A stretch of DNA of 64,000 nucleotides. It comes from Tricholoma matsutake. Lineage: Eukaryota; Basidiomycota; Agaricomycetes; Agaricales; Tricholomataceae. The stretch covers positions 4,526,001-4,590,000 of the forward strand of contig AP026542.1 in assembly GCA_026075535.2 (NCBI GenBank), given 5' to 3'. Below the pieces are notes generated by a model. That model made no database searches. It saw only the letters and a list, made by a program, of their open reading frames with translations, and was not told the DNA's origin. Of the stretch, positions 45,601-57,337 are shown in pieces. The position numbers and the translations under genes are program-made. Position 1 is the stretch's first letter. Every line of letters starts with the position of its first letter.

Positions 45601-46842
45601 ATGCCAGCAGATAGAGACCGAGGACGCTCTCATTCTCGTTCTCCCAGAGGGAAAAGAGACGAATATCTGAGACAATCTAGGGGTGATTCCCCGAGGCGAC
45701 ACCAGGATGATTCTCCAAGACTATCTAAGAAACACGACGATCATGAGCACCGGCATCGGATGAAAGACGATGGTAGACACCACGGGAGAGACGCTCGGTC
45801 AAGGTCGAGGAGGAGATATAGCAGGAGTCGTAGTCCGAGTGGCAAGCGGAGAAGCAGGAGTGGGAGCAGAAGCCAAAGCGTGGGGAGGAGGAAGCGGAGA
45901 AGGTCGAGGTCTGATTCCAGAGAGAAAGATAGAGACCGGAAGAAGGAGAGGAGGTCGCAGACCCGGTCTCGTTCTAGGGAGCGGAGAAGGCGGGAACGGG
46001 ACAGGTCGGTGACGAGTTCGTCTGATGAGGGTGGTTACAGGAGACGGAAGGATAAGCGTAAGGACAAGGATAGGAAGCGGAGTAGGAGTAGGGAAAGGAA
46101 GAAGGAAAAGAAGAGAGAGAAGAAGGAAAAGAAGGAAAAGGTGGGTCATATTGTGCTCATCATTCCATGAAGTTGTTGAGCTAGCTACGAAATCTGTAGA
46201 AGAAAGCTTCTGGGGCACCACAATGGGGGAAATATGGAATCATATCAGAAGTCGAGTAGGTTCTCATTGGCGCTCCTCTGCTCAACATTCTGACTTGCTT
46301 TTCAGCATCTTTTCCAAAGCACCGGAATTCTCTGCATGGCTGGTTGAAGAGCGCAAGATTAATCCTGAAACCATATCGAAAGAACAAAACAAGAAGGAGT
46401 TTGCAAAATATGTGGAAGACTACAACACAGGCGTGTTCCCATCCTCTCTGACATTATCTCCCACCTTACAGGATGGTTCTATATAGCAACTCTGTCGCAT
46501 GAGAAGTACTACCACATAGAGGCGTACGAACGACGTATGGCCGCACTGCGTCAGGGTGAATTCGTTCCACCTCCCGACGACTCTTATGATCCCCAAGCGG
46601 ACATGAAGGCCATCATGGGTGCACACAAAAGAAAACCTGTGGTACACGACAGCTACCTGAACAAAGAGCAACTGATGGAGCTACGAAAGGTGCAGAACGA
46701 AAGAATTGAGGTGGGTTTTATGATATTTCAGTTGCAATTGGAAGTTAACTGCTAGCACAAGGCGGGGAAGATGAAATTGCTTGGGATGGAGATCAAACAA
46801 AATATGGGTGTGCGCATGGATGGCACTATGTTCGACGACTAA
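45601..46842 (+). CDS. RS-rich nuclear protein, SCI1-like (splicing-associated)
   Basis: The start is ATG 45601 (MPADRDRGRSHSRSPRGKR); an in-frame ATG at 45559 is an alternative. The first ~180 residues are Arg/Ser dipeptides and charged repeats. After an intron come KKASGAPQWGKYGIISEVD, then FSKAPEFSAWLVEERKINPE and EFAKYVEDYNTA, and, after a probable GC-AG intron, TLSHEKYYHIEAYERRMAAL, YDPQADMKAIMGAHKRK, QLMELRKVQNERIE and, in the last exon, MKLLGMEIKQNMGVRMDGTM, stop at 46842. The WGKYGII...EF.AWL...DYNTATxxHxKYY core is that of the family around plant STYLE CELL-CYCLE INHIBITOR 1. RS domains point to nuclear speckles and pre-mRNA splicing. The exact function in fungi is not known to me. 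Confidence 0.8.
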
Positions 46843-46982
46843 CGGCTGTGTGTTATTGCAATTCACTTGTATACTATATATACGCTGGTAACTCAACTAC
46901 AAGTCGTGGGTAAAGTTATTTGTGGATGTTTAGTCGCGTCATTTAGACCGTAACGTGTCTTGTCGCCATAGCCATCGACGCA

Positions 46983-48812
46983 ATGAGCGGCACACAGGCT
47001 GATATTATTGTACTCGGAGCCACAGGTTGTACAGGCCGACTCATAACGCGCTATCTAGCTGCCCACCCACAGTTCACGCAGGGTCTCTTCTCTTTCTCAG
47101 TAGCAGCTCGCTCTCAGTCCAAATTGCACACCCTTGTTCAGCAGCTTTCTCTTCCTCCAACTATAAACGTTGTCCAGGTCGACATTACGGATGATACAGA
47201 CCTAGAGAAAGCTGTCCGAAGTGCAAAGGTTGTCATTAATGCTGTCGGTCCGTATTGGCCTTCGGGTTTGCCAGTCGTAAGGTGCGTTGCTGAAATATCA
47301 CCCAATTTACTTTTTTTTTTTACCACTGTACTCAGGGCATGTGCGATAAATGGCATTCATTATCTTGACTTGACTGGAGAAACCCATTGGATAAAAGAAA
47401 TCATTGACAGGTGTGTCAGTCGGTGCTCAATTTTGCTTTCAATTACTTATGCTTCCTGCTTTAGATATGACTATATTGCCACAAAAACAGGTGCCATTAT
47501 TGTTCCATCCTGTGGACTTGAATCCATCCCATCCGATCTCTCCGCTTTCTTGGGTAATAAGACCCTCAAATCGCATGGTACGTGTCTTTAGCTTTATATC
47601 TTGGTCTACTTGATTACAGAAGGATTGTTTATATCTTAGGTGCATACGACGTTGGATTGTCCACTACTGCAATTGCAGTATCGGGAGGCATTCCGGATGG
47701 GACATGGAACACCATCATGACCTTGTATGAGGACGTACCGAAGCACCAGCAAAGAGAGAGCATGGTTGATTATGCACTGAGTCCTGGTATGTTCATTCGT
47801 TCACCTCCTACCAATACTGTGAGAGCTGATAGTTCGTTATTTTGGACAGTTGTTGGCCGGATACGTCCCCGTTTTCAATTATTTTACCACTTCTCCATAC
47901 CTGGAGAACGCCCCACGGCAGGCTGGTTCTTGCCCATGCAACCTATTAACCGGGCATTGGTTCAAAGAACGTTTGGGTTGCTTGAATTGCAGGCACTAGA
48001 TGGTATGGCTCATTTGGGTGATTATGCTTCCGCTTACCTTTCCTCCTGCATTTTTCCTTGATGAAGAAAGTAACCGGTCAAACACCCCAATGAGGCTTGC
48101 CACAAAGGAGCGGTACGGTCCTACATTTGCCTATGATGAATTCCTTGCCATGCGTTCCAAGACTTGGGGTTTCTTTCTCATGATGTCGTGCGTCGTTGGA
48201 ATGGCGTTGATGACATATATCACCCCTGTAAGCCTCTCCTGCAATGCCCTGCTCTCTCAATGCTCAGTTCAGTGTATAGATCCGCTGGGTAGTGCAGAAA
48301 CTCATACCGAAACTTGCAAGCAGGCCTTCTGACGAGTTGAGTTGAACTAAGGCTCGTCTACTTTGCTGTTTGTCTCAATTAATTATGTACAGAGATCTGC
48401 AAAAGGGCTTTCTCACGGCGAAGAACCTGACAATTTCAACTTCAACACCGCCCATCCATGTCAAGACTGTTATTAAAGGCAATGGTGATCCAGGATTTCT
48501 ACTATCATCCAGTAAGGCTTCCTTCTTCAGCGGTTACAGTAAAAAAATGAGTCCTTTTCATCAGTTATGATTTCTGAATCTGCCCTCTCACTTCTCCTGC
48601 CTCCTCCATCGGAGACCGCCTCATACCTAGTGAAGTTTGTATCTACATCACTACCTGCAGGATTGCCTGCCCTTGTACGAAGGGGGGGCGTCCTGACACC
48701 TGCGACAGCGTTTGGAGATGTGCTGGTAACGCGGCTGGAAGAGACAGGTCGGTTTGTATTTGAAAGCCAGATCGTAGGGCCGGTGGATCAGCAGCAGAGG
48801 GAAAATGACTGA
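46983..48812 (+). CDS. Saccharopine dehydrogenase-like oxidoreductase (membrane-associated)
   Basis: ATG 46983 opens MSGTQADIIVLGATGCTGRL, with the Rossmann dinucleotide loop GATGCTG. Further segments: VVQVDITDDTDLEKAVRSAK, VVINAVGPYWPSGLPVVR, ACAINGIHYLDLTGETHWI, IIVPSCGLESIPSDLSAFL, GAYDVGLSTTAIAVSGGIPD, YGPTFAYDEFLAMRSKTWGF. A hydrophobic segment (FFLMMSCVVGMALMTYIT) is probably a membrane span. The end is ESALSLLLPP and ARRGGVLTPATAFGDVLVTR-like sequence, stop at 48812. These match SCCPDH-type proteins, not true lysine-pathway saccharopine reductase; substrate unknown, with a lipid-droplet or membrane location known for animal relatives. Several short introns interrupt it. The 3' exon after 48366 is inferred from conserved order. 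Confidence 0.85.
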
Positions 48813-49097
48813 CTTGATGCATGTTTTGTACACATTTGTCTACAGGACTTTGGGGCCATGACACGTCGAAGATCACGGAGACGTTAACAGCGAACGTGGG
48901 TGGAGATGGCTGTAGCATAGGCACTTATTAATACGTAGCATTATACGGGCCCCAGCTGTTCGCGCTGGTATTCATCTTCCTCCTTGATAATTTAAATATA
49001 GCCTCCCTCAAAAAGCACGTGATACCCATGGCTAGGACATTGAACTCGTTATAATATACCCTATAGGGCTGCCTGTATAAATTGAGAACCTAACATT
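48813..49097. other. Intergenic, promoter of BTB gene
   Basis: No gene is seen. A TATAATATA-like stretch lies near 49051. Confidence 0.4.
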
Positions 49098-49857
49098 ATG
49101 TCTCCAGATGGACTATCTGATGATAGCGACACGCTAACTTCTACAAACTTCTTTTTCCCGGACGGAACCCTTGTTATCTCGGTGTGTGGAACTCTACAGC
49201 GCTAGCGATACGTACTCATGCAGTCCCGCAGATTCAGGAGAGATTGTACAAAGTTCATCGCCATTTCTTCGAAACTTACTCAGCTGTTTTCAAAACCATG
49301 TTTTCTCTACCGACTGCTGCTGGCGAGCTGCCTGAAGGAGGTTCAGAACAGAATCCTATCATCCTTGAAGGTGTTAAACCAGAAGAGTTCGAATGTTTCT
49401 TGTCGGTCATATATCCTTCGTACGTCTACAAGCTTGGTAAAGGTCGTACTCAGACGGGTGATATGTTCAAATTTATTGCGACAGAGACTTTTCTAAGAGT
49501 GATAATAAAACAGTGGAGGATTGGACAGCCGTACTTTCTCTGGCATCGAGATGGGAATTTGTGTCCATGCGCCAACTCGCAATCAATCGACTCACAAGAA
49601 TCGCTTCTCCAGTTGAGAGGATAACTAGGGCTGTCAAATATGATGTGAAGGACTGGCTACTACCAGCATACACTGAACTGTGTGCTCGAGACGAACCCCT
49701 GAATCTGGAAGAGGGTTTGAAACTTGGAATTCGTGATGTTATATTTATTGGTCAGCTACGAAGTTCGGTACGGCGGGAAGGCGGTTTCAAGTACAAGTAC
49801 GAGCAGATTATCGCTGAAGAGCTTGAAGCACATTCCCCAACTCCTGAAAGCCCATGA
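49098..49857 (+). CDS. BTB/POZ domain protein
   Basis: ATG 49098 opens MSPDGLSDDSDTLTSTNFFF then PDGTLVIS, where a GT-AG intron follows. The next exon gives the BTB core VPQIQERLYKVHRHFFETYS and AVFKTMFSLP, then NPIILEGVKPEEFECFLSVI and YPS. After a second intron come WTAVLSLASRWEFVSMRQLA and DRLLPAYTELCARDEPLNLE-like sequence (DWLLPAYTELCARDEPL), ending at 49857. The pattern ('DGTLxI...Lf+VHr..fe..S.vF..mf..P', then a helical part with LASRWxFxxxRxLAI) is that of mushroom BTB proteins, expanded in Agaricomycetes. BTB domains mediate dimerisation and can recruit Cul3 ubiquitin ligase; no other domain is seen. Confidence 0.85.
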
Positions 49858-50074
49858 CACCAAGGATTTCGACGCTAACATAGAACGTATCAGATTCCAC
49901 CAGCAGGTTGTAAACTAGAGCTCTACGCTCACCACACGAGGGTCAACTGTACGAGATAATACTGAACATTGTAATCCGTACACACAACAATCAGAGGAGA
50001 GAACAACCAATGTAGTGAGGAAATGTAAAGCTATTCAACAGAAGAATGATATCGGATTCGGCGAGAGAAGCTGT

Positions 50075-52881
50075 TCAAACATAGGAAAGGGAGGACACAC
50101 TTGATGCAGCCTTTGAATGAGTCCTACTTCTGGGTGTAGGTGAAGCAACACTTTTTGGTCTTGCCACATTAGACGTACTGTCATTGGCCGCAGTACTAAT
50201 ATTGGTCGGTTTAAAAGCAATAGCAGGGTCTACATACTTCGACGCATCATACTTGCCGTATGATCCCGCAGAGCGTAACGAATTGGTCGACGACGCGTGG
50301 GTCAGCCTACCATTGCCGTTCGTAGGAGGAAGCGGGAGGTTTGTCACCGAACCGGGCGTCAATCTCACGTCAGAAGATGACATACGTGGGTTTGCCGCGC
50401 TTTGTTCCCCCGAGGGAACAGGCTGGTCTGGGGCTAATGGTTGTGACATGCGGGAAGGAGATCTCGGCAACCAATCATTGGAGGTAGAGTATGACGGAGG
50501 TAATTGATTATTCGGGCGTGAGTCACCCTGTGCGGTGCGAACGGACCTGATGCTAGAGGCATATCTATGTGTCTGAGGATGATTGGTGGGATCTCGCACA
50601 GTGGATGCATCAGCTGGTGGGTGGCCAATTGACGAAAATGAAGGGGCTGAGCGAATGGTCTGTGAAGGAAGTGATTCGTGGGCATGATGTGGACTGAGAT
50701 AACCATTCGCTTGACGGGACGAAGACGGAGTCACGACGGGATCGGTAGGGGTAGGCGTGACCGACTGCAAAGGAGAAAGATAGAAAGATTACCAAGAACA
50801 ATGTGATTGTAGGACGTGCTTACCGGCGACTGAACAGTTATCCCTATCCCAGGACTAATCTCGGGCTCGTCACCGTTGACTACGTGAAGACTGGACTTAG
50901 TCGTACGACGCGAACGAGCAGGACTGGGGGGTCCTGTATTGTCCCACATAGTATGTTGTCGAGAAGCCTCTGGCATCCTAGTATCCCGTGCGAGGGGTTC
51001 TGGCACAGTAAGCTTCGCAGGACGCCGGATGTAGGTAGGCGGCCGTCTCGGTGCAGAGGTTATACTCTTCAAAGGCAAACCCTAGTCAGCTGGAATCAAT
51101 CAACATACACTAGACGGGAACAAACCGTTGTCCTCGGGTTGCTGGTACTGGACTGCCTCCACCCATCCGGGTCTGAGTAGGAATTGCGTGCATCTGATGC
51201 ATCTACGCTCCTGTTCTGCCTGTGTTCAGGGTGTTCCCTAACGAGAGTAGCCCCTCGATTCATCGGGTCCTCGCTAATGACATGGAGGTCCTGCTTGAAC
51301 CTCCGTCCAGGTCCCCCATTCGATTTTCTGGCTCGTCCAGAGGTGCTTCCGTTAGGTGTGCTAAGAATGTCAAAGTTGGACACTCGGGTCGAGACCGACC
51401 CTGAATCGATGGACGAACGGCGCATCGCTTCAGTAGAATCACGGACGTTATACCATGATCGTGAGTTTTGTGAGACGTCCATAGGAGGCCTTGCTGATGC
51501 GCCGTTAGGTGCTTCCTGTTTGCTTTTACGTCCGAAGGTTTTGCGGCGCAGCATTGTGTACCATGATTCTTTCCGCTTCCTATTAGAACCTGCTCCTGGC
51601 CGTAGCACGTCTGGTGGAAGAGCGCCGGAGGCAGCATGGGGATCGGATATTCCGAGATGTTCATTAGCCGTCACCCAAGGTTGAGTTGACTGGCGCAGGG
51701 ATTCATTTCGCCCGAATTGCTGCTCGAGCTCGGCCGTTGGTGGTATGTGGACAGTAAAAACGTCAAATGGTGGGATGGATGGTGAGTATGTGCTTGGATT
51801 TTTCGGAGTTGACTGTACGACTGGTGCCACTGTCTCAGGAGGCTCAGGAGGGGGAGGGGATGGAGGGTGCATTTCCGGTGGGGGCTGTTGAGCCGGGGGG
51901 GCAGGGGCGGTGACAACAACACGGATAACTTCAGGGGAACCTGTTTCTGCTAGCCCACGGAGGGGTGGACGCAAAGGAGAGAATATGGGGTTAAACAGAT
52001 CACCATTGTCATGGACAGCTTCCCTTGTGCCATCCGCATCCGGTTGCTGGACTTCGTAAGCATGCTCAACTGGCGGATATGCCCGCTCATTTCTCTCTGT
52101 TCTCCTTCGTCCTGATTTAGGATTACGCCCCTGATTAGACTGCTCCATGGCGAAGTCGTGTTCTTCACGCGCGCGGCTGAATCCAGCATCAAAGCCATAT
52201 TTTCTACCTTCTTCCCTCGCAGCAGCAACTAGTCGTTCTTGATACAGTCGATGAGCCTTATCTCTTGCTCGTGCGGCAGACAATTCCGCATCATCTCTTT
52301 GAGTCTGAACCACCCTCAGCACTTCCTGAGCCCGTATGATCTCTGTTTGAGCCGTCTGCAGTTGGATTTGATATAGCCGAAGCTCTTGAGAGGCTTTTAG
52401 TGCATCACGTTGCGCTGCCAGCCTGTGGTCATTCAGAAGCTTGAAACGGGCGGCTACGTCGTCGTTTACGCGCTCCATTTCTGCTGCTCTTTGAGACTCT
52501 GCGGCTATTCTCTCTGCAGCAGTAAGAAGCGCTCTTCGCAGTCTCCGACTCTCACGCTCTTTGTCATGGAAGAGCGTTAAAAGTTCATCGGGGGAGGCCT
52601 CTGAGGGCGCTAGCTCACGATCTGACCTATGGCGTCTTCGGCGACTGACGTCGTGTCTCTCCGTGGTGGGGATCTTGTCTCGTCGATGAGAGGTCTGTGA
52701 AAGGAGTTCCGATCGTGGTGAATATGCTCTTCGCTCTTGAGCAATACTTTCGTCTACGAAGTCACGAAGAATTGACCTGCGGTGAGAAAATATGAGCGTC
52801 TAAGTCCACAAGGTTGAATAATAACGGTTAAGCGAACCCTTCTGTTTCATCAGAGTCCGGTGAATGTATTGGCGCTGGCAT
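50075..52881 (-). CDS. Unknown protein: coiled coil and long disordered tail
   Basis: ATG 52881 opens MPAPIHSPDSDETEG; a short intron leads to SILRDFVDESIAQERRAYSP. A helical region with many Arg/Glu/Gln follows: TLFHDKERESRRLRRALLTA, AAQRDALKASQELRLYQIQL, EIIRAQEVLRVVQTQRDDAE, likely a coiled coil over ~120 residues. After FGRKSKQEAPNG the sequence is Pro/Ser-rich and disordered, through introns near 51100 and 50770, to SVSSLSYV and a stop at 50075. I do not recognise the family. A coiled coil followed by a basic, Ser-rich tail is common in cytoskeletal or polarity proteins, which is only an inference. Confidence 0.65.
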
Positions 52882-53293
52882 TATCTCGGGGCAGATAAGT
52901 TGGATAGCAGTCCACGATGAGTCGAATTTGACGCTCGTGAAAGAATTGGAGGACGCATGTACCAAAACAGAAAAGGTCTTTGTTGTATAGCAATAGTACA
53001 GCCGACCTAGAACCGACTGTCATCCCAACTAACAAAAGCCACAGGTAACAAGCATCGTATACAAGCTAAGGGCCCGAATAGTCCCGTCTTGAGAGCCTGT
53101 GCACGTCGTGAGACCACAGGCGATGATGATCGCAAATGCGGAGATAACTTTTTAAGTTGAACTTAACATTGACAACACGTGGTGGCGTCTACTTACTGTT
53201 CATTTGTGTAACAACGCCTACAGTTGTGACTGCGATGAATGAGTACAATGAATGTGGCAAACGAGTATATTTAAGTTAAGTGATGCGACGCTC
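52882..53293. other. Intergenic, no gene seen
   Basis: This gap lies between two genes on the minus strand. It contains the upstream region of the coiled-coil gene, and no coding signal is visible. Confidence 0.5.
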
Positions 53294-54070
53294 TCACGTC
53301 CCGATTAAATAAAGAACCACGGCGATCACAGATACGGTCGTAGCTCCTGCAGATAAAGATGGGTAAGGGAATGAATTCAGTGACAACAAAGGGAGACACG
53401 TACATCATCATCGAAAACCATCGATGATCGTCTAGCATGTTCTGAAAATAAGTGTGTGTCCTTGGGTTTAGGCGAAGGCCAATTCAGGCGACATTGGGAG
53501 TGTGGCTCGGACTGTTCATTGTCCCGCACAAAGATCCCACTGTCAATATTGTCGCCAGAAGTAGATACAATGTGCTGCAGCTCTTCATCAAACCACGCCC
53601 CTGGTGTCCTCATAAACAACGGGTCTTCTTCTGCAAGTGCATCACATGCAAAAGGAAAACCAGTGAAAGAAGGGCATGTGGATGTGCGGGGAGTGGAAAG
53701 ACTTCGATGGAATGGGCTGTCGGCGGGGATGTAGACGTATTGCACATTATCACCTTCGTCGTCCTCGTCGTCAGCATCTGATGAATCTGAGTCACTGTCC
53801 GAGTCTGCGGATGGCTCCAGGTCAGGTGTATTTGTCAAGGAGTCGAACACAGATGATCTTCTGCGAATGACAGTACACTGAAAATAAATGGAATAAATTA
53901 GATCCCGCAAAATGCACTGTAGGCCAAGGTCGCCCTACCCTTACAGGATTAGAGCTGGCGGCAAGGTTCAAGTTGAGAGAAAGGCCTGGGTTCTTGGAAC
54001 TGAGCTTGGAATTGAGGTACCCTGTCGCTGGCAGGGCAGAGAAAGAACAAGATGCGACGGAGGAAGACAT
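53294..54070 (-). CDS. Small unknown protein with acidic patch and possible tail anchor
   Basis: ATG 54070 opens MSSSVASCSFSALPATGYLN and, after an intron, CTVIRRRSSVFDSLTNTPDL. An acidic run (SADSDSDSDSSDADDEDDEG) and then QYVYIPADSPFHRSL, CPSFTGFPFACDALA and FMRTPGAWFDEELQHIV follow. The exon could stop at 53377 (VRVSLCCH), but a short intron from about 53396 to 53341 would add ATTVSVIAVVLYLIGT and a stop at 53294. That is a ~17-residue hydrophobic end, the form of a tail anchor. I infer the spliced form but cannot prove it. The family is not recognised. Confidence 0.5.
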
Positions 54071-54548
54071 TACAAGGATGTTCAGTTAAAATGGTGCCGC
54101 GGGAAGAACGAAGGATGTGTAGGTCACAGACGAACGAAGGTCGAAGAAGAAGTGGAGATGGGCAAAATAAAAGAATTGAGGAACTCATGATAAACGTACC
54201 GAGTTTATATGTTGCAATAATTCGGCACGTGATTATGATAGTATCCTTGAAACCGCTGGTTAGAATCAATCAAACAATTTGGAGAGTAACGTCACTCAAA
54301 AGGTACCATGACCCTCAGATTGGGCGCTCTGACACTCGGAGATGATTGTATATCGACGATGATGCTCCTGGTGCGCACCGCCTAAGTGGGGATGAAACTA
54401 GGGAGGCGCTGCTAGAAGGGCGTCGCCATGTACGAGAACGGATAGCAACCAAACGTGCTTCAGATGAATATAAATTAGATATGTAAACAGAGGTATTCAC
54501 CTAACCGATAGAATTGATATCGATATAAAGATCAGGCCTGATAGTGTC

Positions 54549-55187
54549 TCAATTTCCCTTTTTCGTGCGCCAAACCTTTCTCTTCATGGCGATCTGCCCC
54601 AGTGAAATACCCTGACTTCCTTCAGCCATTCTAACGACCTGACTCAGGGCTGCCCACGCATTCCCGTCAAAGTCTGCCCATCTTTCAAACTTTTCTTCCT
54701 TGAGTCGTTTCCCAGCTGGCGCCGCTGCGGGTTTATAAAGAGGAGAAGTAGGGGGTAACTGAGGCGACCATGTTTGGAATCTGTGGCTACGCAACCGCTG
54801 ATGCTCGCTCAGAACCAGCAGGCTGATATTCCGCGTCAGCCGATGCGAAAGACCGCGGGATTTGCACGAGTTGTATAGTAGGGCGAGGGTGTTGTCCACT
54901 GACCGTATCTGTGAATAGGCTCGTGATTACTGGATGGTAGTCAACTCACTCCTTTTTTCCCATACTCCTAGCCAGTCTTCCTTGAGCTTGCGTGTGTTAG
55001 CATCTTGAGACCCAGTTTGGAGTTCTTGAATTACTTTAGCGGCTGCATAAAATGTAGGTCGCGAAAGCTGTCGAAGGTTTCTGGTAGCTAGCGTATGGTG
55101 GAGGACGGTCGCAGAACATGTTCGCAAAAATAGGCGATAGAGACTCGTAAATGTTGCCGGAAGCCTGGAATGAATGGGTATCGTCAT
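54549..55187 (-). CDS. LYR-motif small protein, probably mitochondrial
   Basis: ATG 55187 opens MTIPIHSRLPATFTSLYRLF, with SLYRLFLRTC near residue 15, followed by ATRNLRQLSRPTFYAAAKVI and LKEDWLGVWEKR. One intron (about 54948-54900, GTGAGT to GTCAG) joins to MDNTLALLYNSCKSRGLSHR, and the protein ends WRTKKGN at 54549. The LYR tripeptide followed by a conserved Phe is the mark of LYRM proteins, which bind the acyl-carrier/ISD11 machinery and help Fe-S cluster or respiratory-chain assembly. Its closest LYRM relative cannot be named from this sequence alone. Confidence 0.6.
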
Positions 55188-56324
55188 CTAGACTGAGAGT
55201 CGGAGTCACAAACACGGTTCAATCTTGCACGTTCACCTACCTACATCCCTCAGATTATAGAATGATCATCCAGCTGGAAACGACACTTGCGGTTCAGCTC
55301 TTGCTCTCTACCTGCCACTAAGCTTGTCGGTTTTGATGTTGTCACTGAGCCTGGAGGGCCGTGCTGTTGTATATGCCCCTTGTGAACTTGTAGATATTTC
55401 GACACCTGTTCTGGTTGCTCATACACTCACAGCGGAGATTGAGTGGTCCGTTCATATCAATAGCGGAAGGGTTGAAAATATGTGCACATTGGGGGATATG
55501 GGCTACAAATCAAGATGCACTTGTCGATCGAGCAGCGCTCGCCGCTCTCCCGTCTAAAAATTGCCAGTCGTCCCTGCCGGGAATCCAGACAAGGACAACT
55601 TACGCATCGGTCTGGGACGTACACAATCTTGCTTACTGCTCGAGTCATGGTCTCCCGTCACACTACGACATGCATCCACCTCTCTTGCATTGCTGTCGAG
55701 TCTGTTCTTCTTGCCGCTGCACGCTCCTTTAATTCTCGTGGAAACGCTACTTGTTGCCTGTCCTTATTAGGTATCATGGAAGGAGTTGACATCGCCTGCG
55801 GTCACGGACATTAGTCCGTAATGCTGCGGGAAAGTCAGCGCCACAAACCTTCGTAACAGAGGCAGTGTGCAGACTTCTGGAGTTGTCCCATGAGATCTGA
55901 TCAATGAATAGAAAGTGTTGGTACGAGAGTTTGAAGGTATGAAACGTTTTGGTTCACATTGGTTTGTATATATTACTTTTGCAGGGTTACTCCGCAAGTG
56001 GTTTGGACACGAGGCGAGTGGCCACGCCATTGTTGTGCTGCAATCTGGTGGTGTCCACCAACCCCCATGGGAACGCCCTTCGCTTTGACCTGCATCGGTG
56101 GCCTTTCCGTTCATAAGAGGTACCCAACACCAGTGGCACCAGCGCGTGCGCGTCGGTGGCCATCTGACTAAAGCAGAACAATGCGAGGCCCACCTTCTCG
56201 ATACATGCCGCTGCCACCACCTCCGGGGTTATAAACGGGTGCCCGAATAATCTGAATGAATAAGTAGCATTGCTCCCAATATTCATCCTTGCACTCTCAT
56301 CTACTTACTCCCCTTATAATTGTG
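55188..56324. other. Intergenic, no gene supported
   Basis: There are many overlapping small open frames on both strands (for example 55482-55814, 55767-56114 and 55987-56286), none with conserved segments. It contains the promoters of the divergent LYR and 56.3 kb genes. Confidence 0.45.
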
Positions 56325-57062
56325 ATGACATCCCGACATGCTATGGATGCTCAACGTTACGATCCTTCTAAACGTGCAGTATGCATCGATTCTCATTCTC
56401 CCTTCATCACGCAACTAACCTTCGGACAGTCTCGATCCTCTTCCAGCATTACTATAAGCTCGAGTGCTGGTCACAGTGAAAGCTTCCAGGGCATGACAGC
56501 CCCTGGTCCATGGACAGACTACGCTCTTACACCGTACAACTCTCCCATCTCCTCCTCCACCGATCTTTGCTTGAGCAACCCCGAATCGCTGCTGAATTCC
56601 TACACTACCACCCCGCCTTCCAGCGTGTCTACTATCTCACTCCACTTGGAGGGTGCCGCGTCGCCCGGTGGCAGGGAAGAAGAAATCATCACATCCATGT
56701 GCACCTTCATTCGTCCGATGCCGCGCTCGCCCATCAGAGAGTTTTTCTCCCGCCCATCTAGCCCCTTTTCACGCCCCTCCAGCCCCCTCTCACGGCCAAC
56801 CTCCCCAGTCATCTTCAGCACTCTTAATTGTTTCAGCAGTACCGATGCTTTTGAGGATGAAATAGATTACCTTCAGGAACAGAGGTTGAAAAACCTTGAG
56901 GGGCGTTCCACCATTCAGGTCCATGTAGAACAGGAGACAGAGATCCATGTGGAGGAACTCTGGAGAGATGCTGTGCAGGTGCTTCTCTACGGTAGCCATA
57001 TTCAGGTTGAAGGTGCGAAGGTATCTGTAGGCGATAAATTAGCGTATACCCGTCCTTTGTAA
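56325..57062 (+). CDS. Unknown protein with SRPSSP repeats
   Basis: A single-exon gene from ATG 56325 (MTSRHAMDAQRYDPSKRAVC) to a stop at 57062, ~245 residues. The first two thirds are Ser/Thr/Pro-rich with a tandem FSRPSSPFSRPSSPLSRPTS stretch near 56750-56810. The C-terminal third looks folded: FEDEIDYLQEQRLKNLEGRS then TEIHVEELWRDAVQVLLYGS. No family is recognised. The absence of introns is unusual in this window. Confidence 0.6.
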   Translation: MTSRHAMDAQRYDPSKRAVCIDSHSPFITQLTFGQSRSSSSITISSSAGHSESFQGMTAPGPWTDYALTPYNSPISSSTDLCLSNPESLLNSYTTTPPSSVSTISLHLEGAASPGGREEEIITSMCTFIRPMPRSPIREFFSRPSSPFSRPSSPLSRPTSPVIFSTLNCFSSTDAFEDEIDYLQEQRLKNLEGRSTIQVHVEQETEIHVEELWRDAVQVLLYGSHIQVEGAKVSVGDKLAYTRPL

Positions 57063-57337
57063 TCTGAAGTCTCGCGTTGTGCTTATCTTGTACATTTATG
57101 TCTTAATCGTAATATCGTTCCATCCACTTTTTTCTCTAAACCTGTAGGACCAGGATAATTACACCCATCCACTCAATGTTGTGCTTAACTTGCCATGACA
57201 GTTAGTAGCATGACAACTAGGGTCAGTTGCGTCGCAAGTGCCCATGGGTATTCAGGACCGGACTCCGACAAGTTGAACCCTACACGTCTCGCCAATTGAA
57301 ACAAGTTTCACAAAAGCGCTGCATTTGCCGAGGATCT

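Noticed and set aside
45799..46221. Minus-strand frame opposite the RS-rich region
   Set aside because: It is a shadow of the Arg/Ser codon bias on the plus strand.
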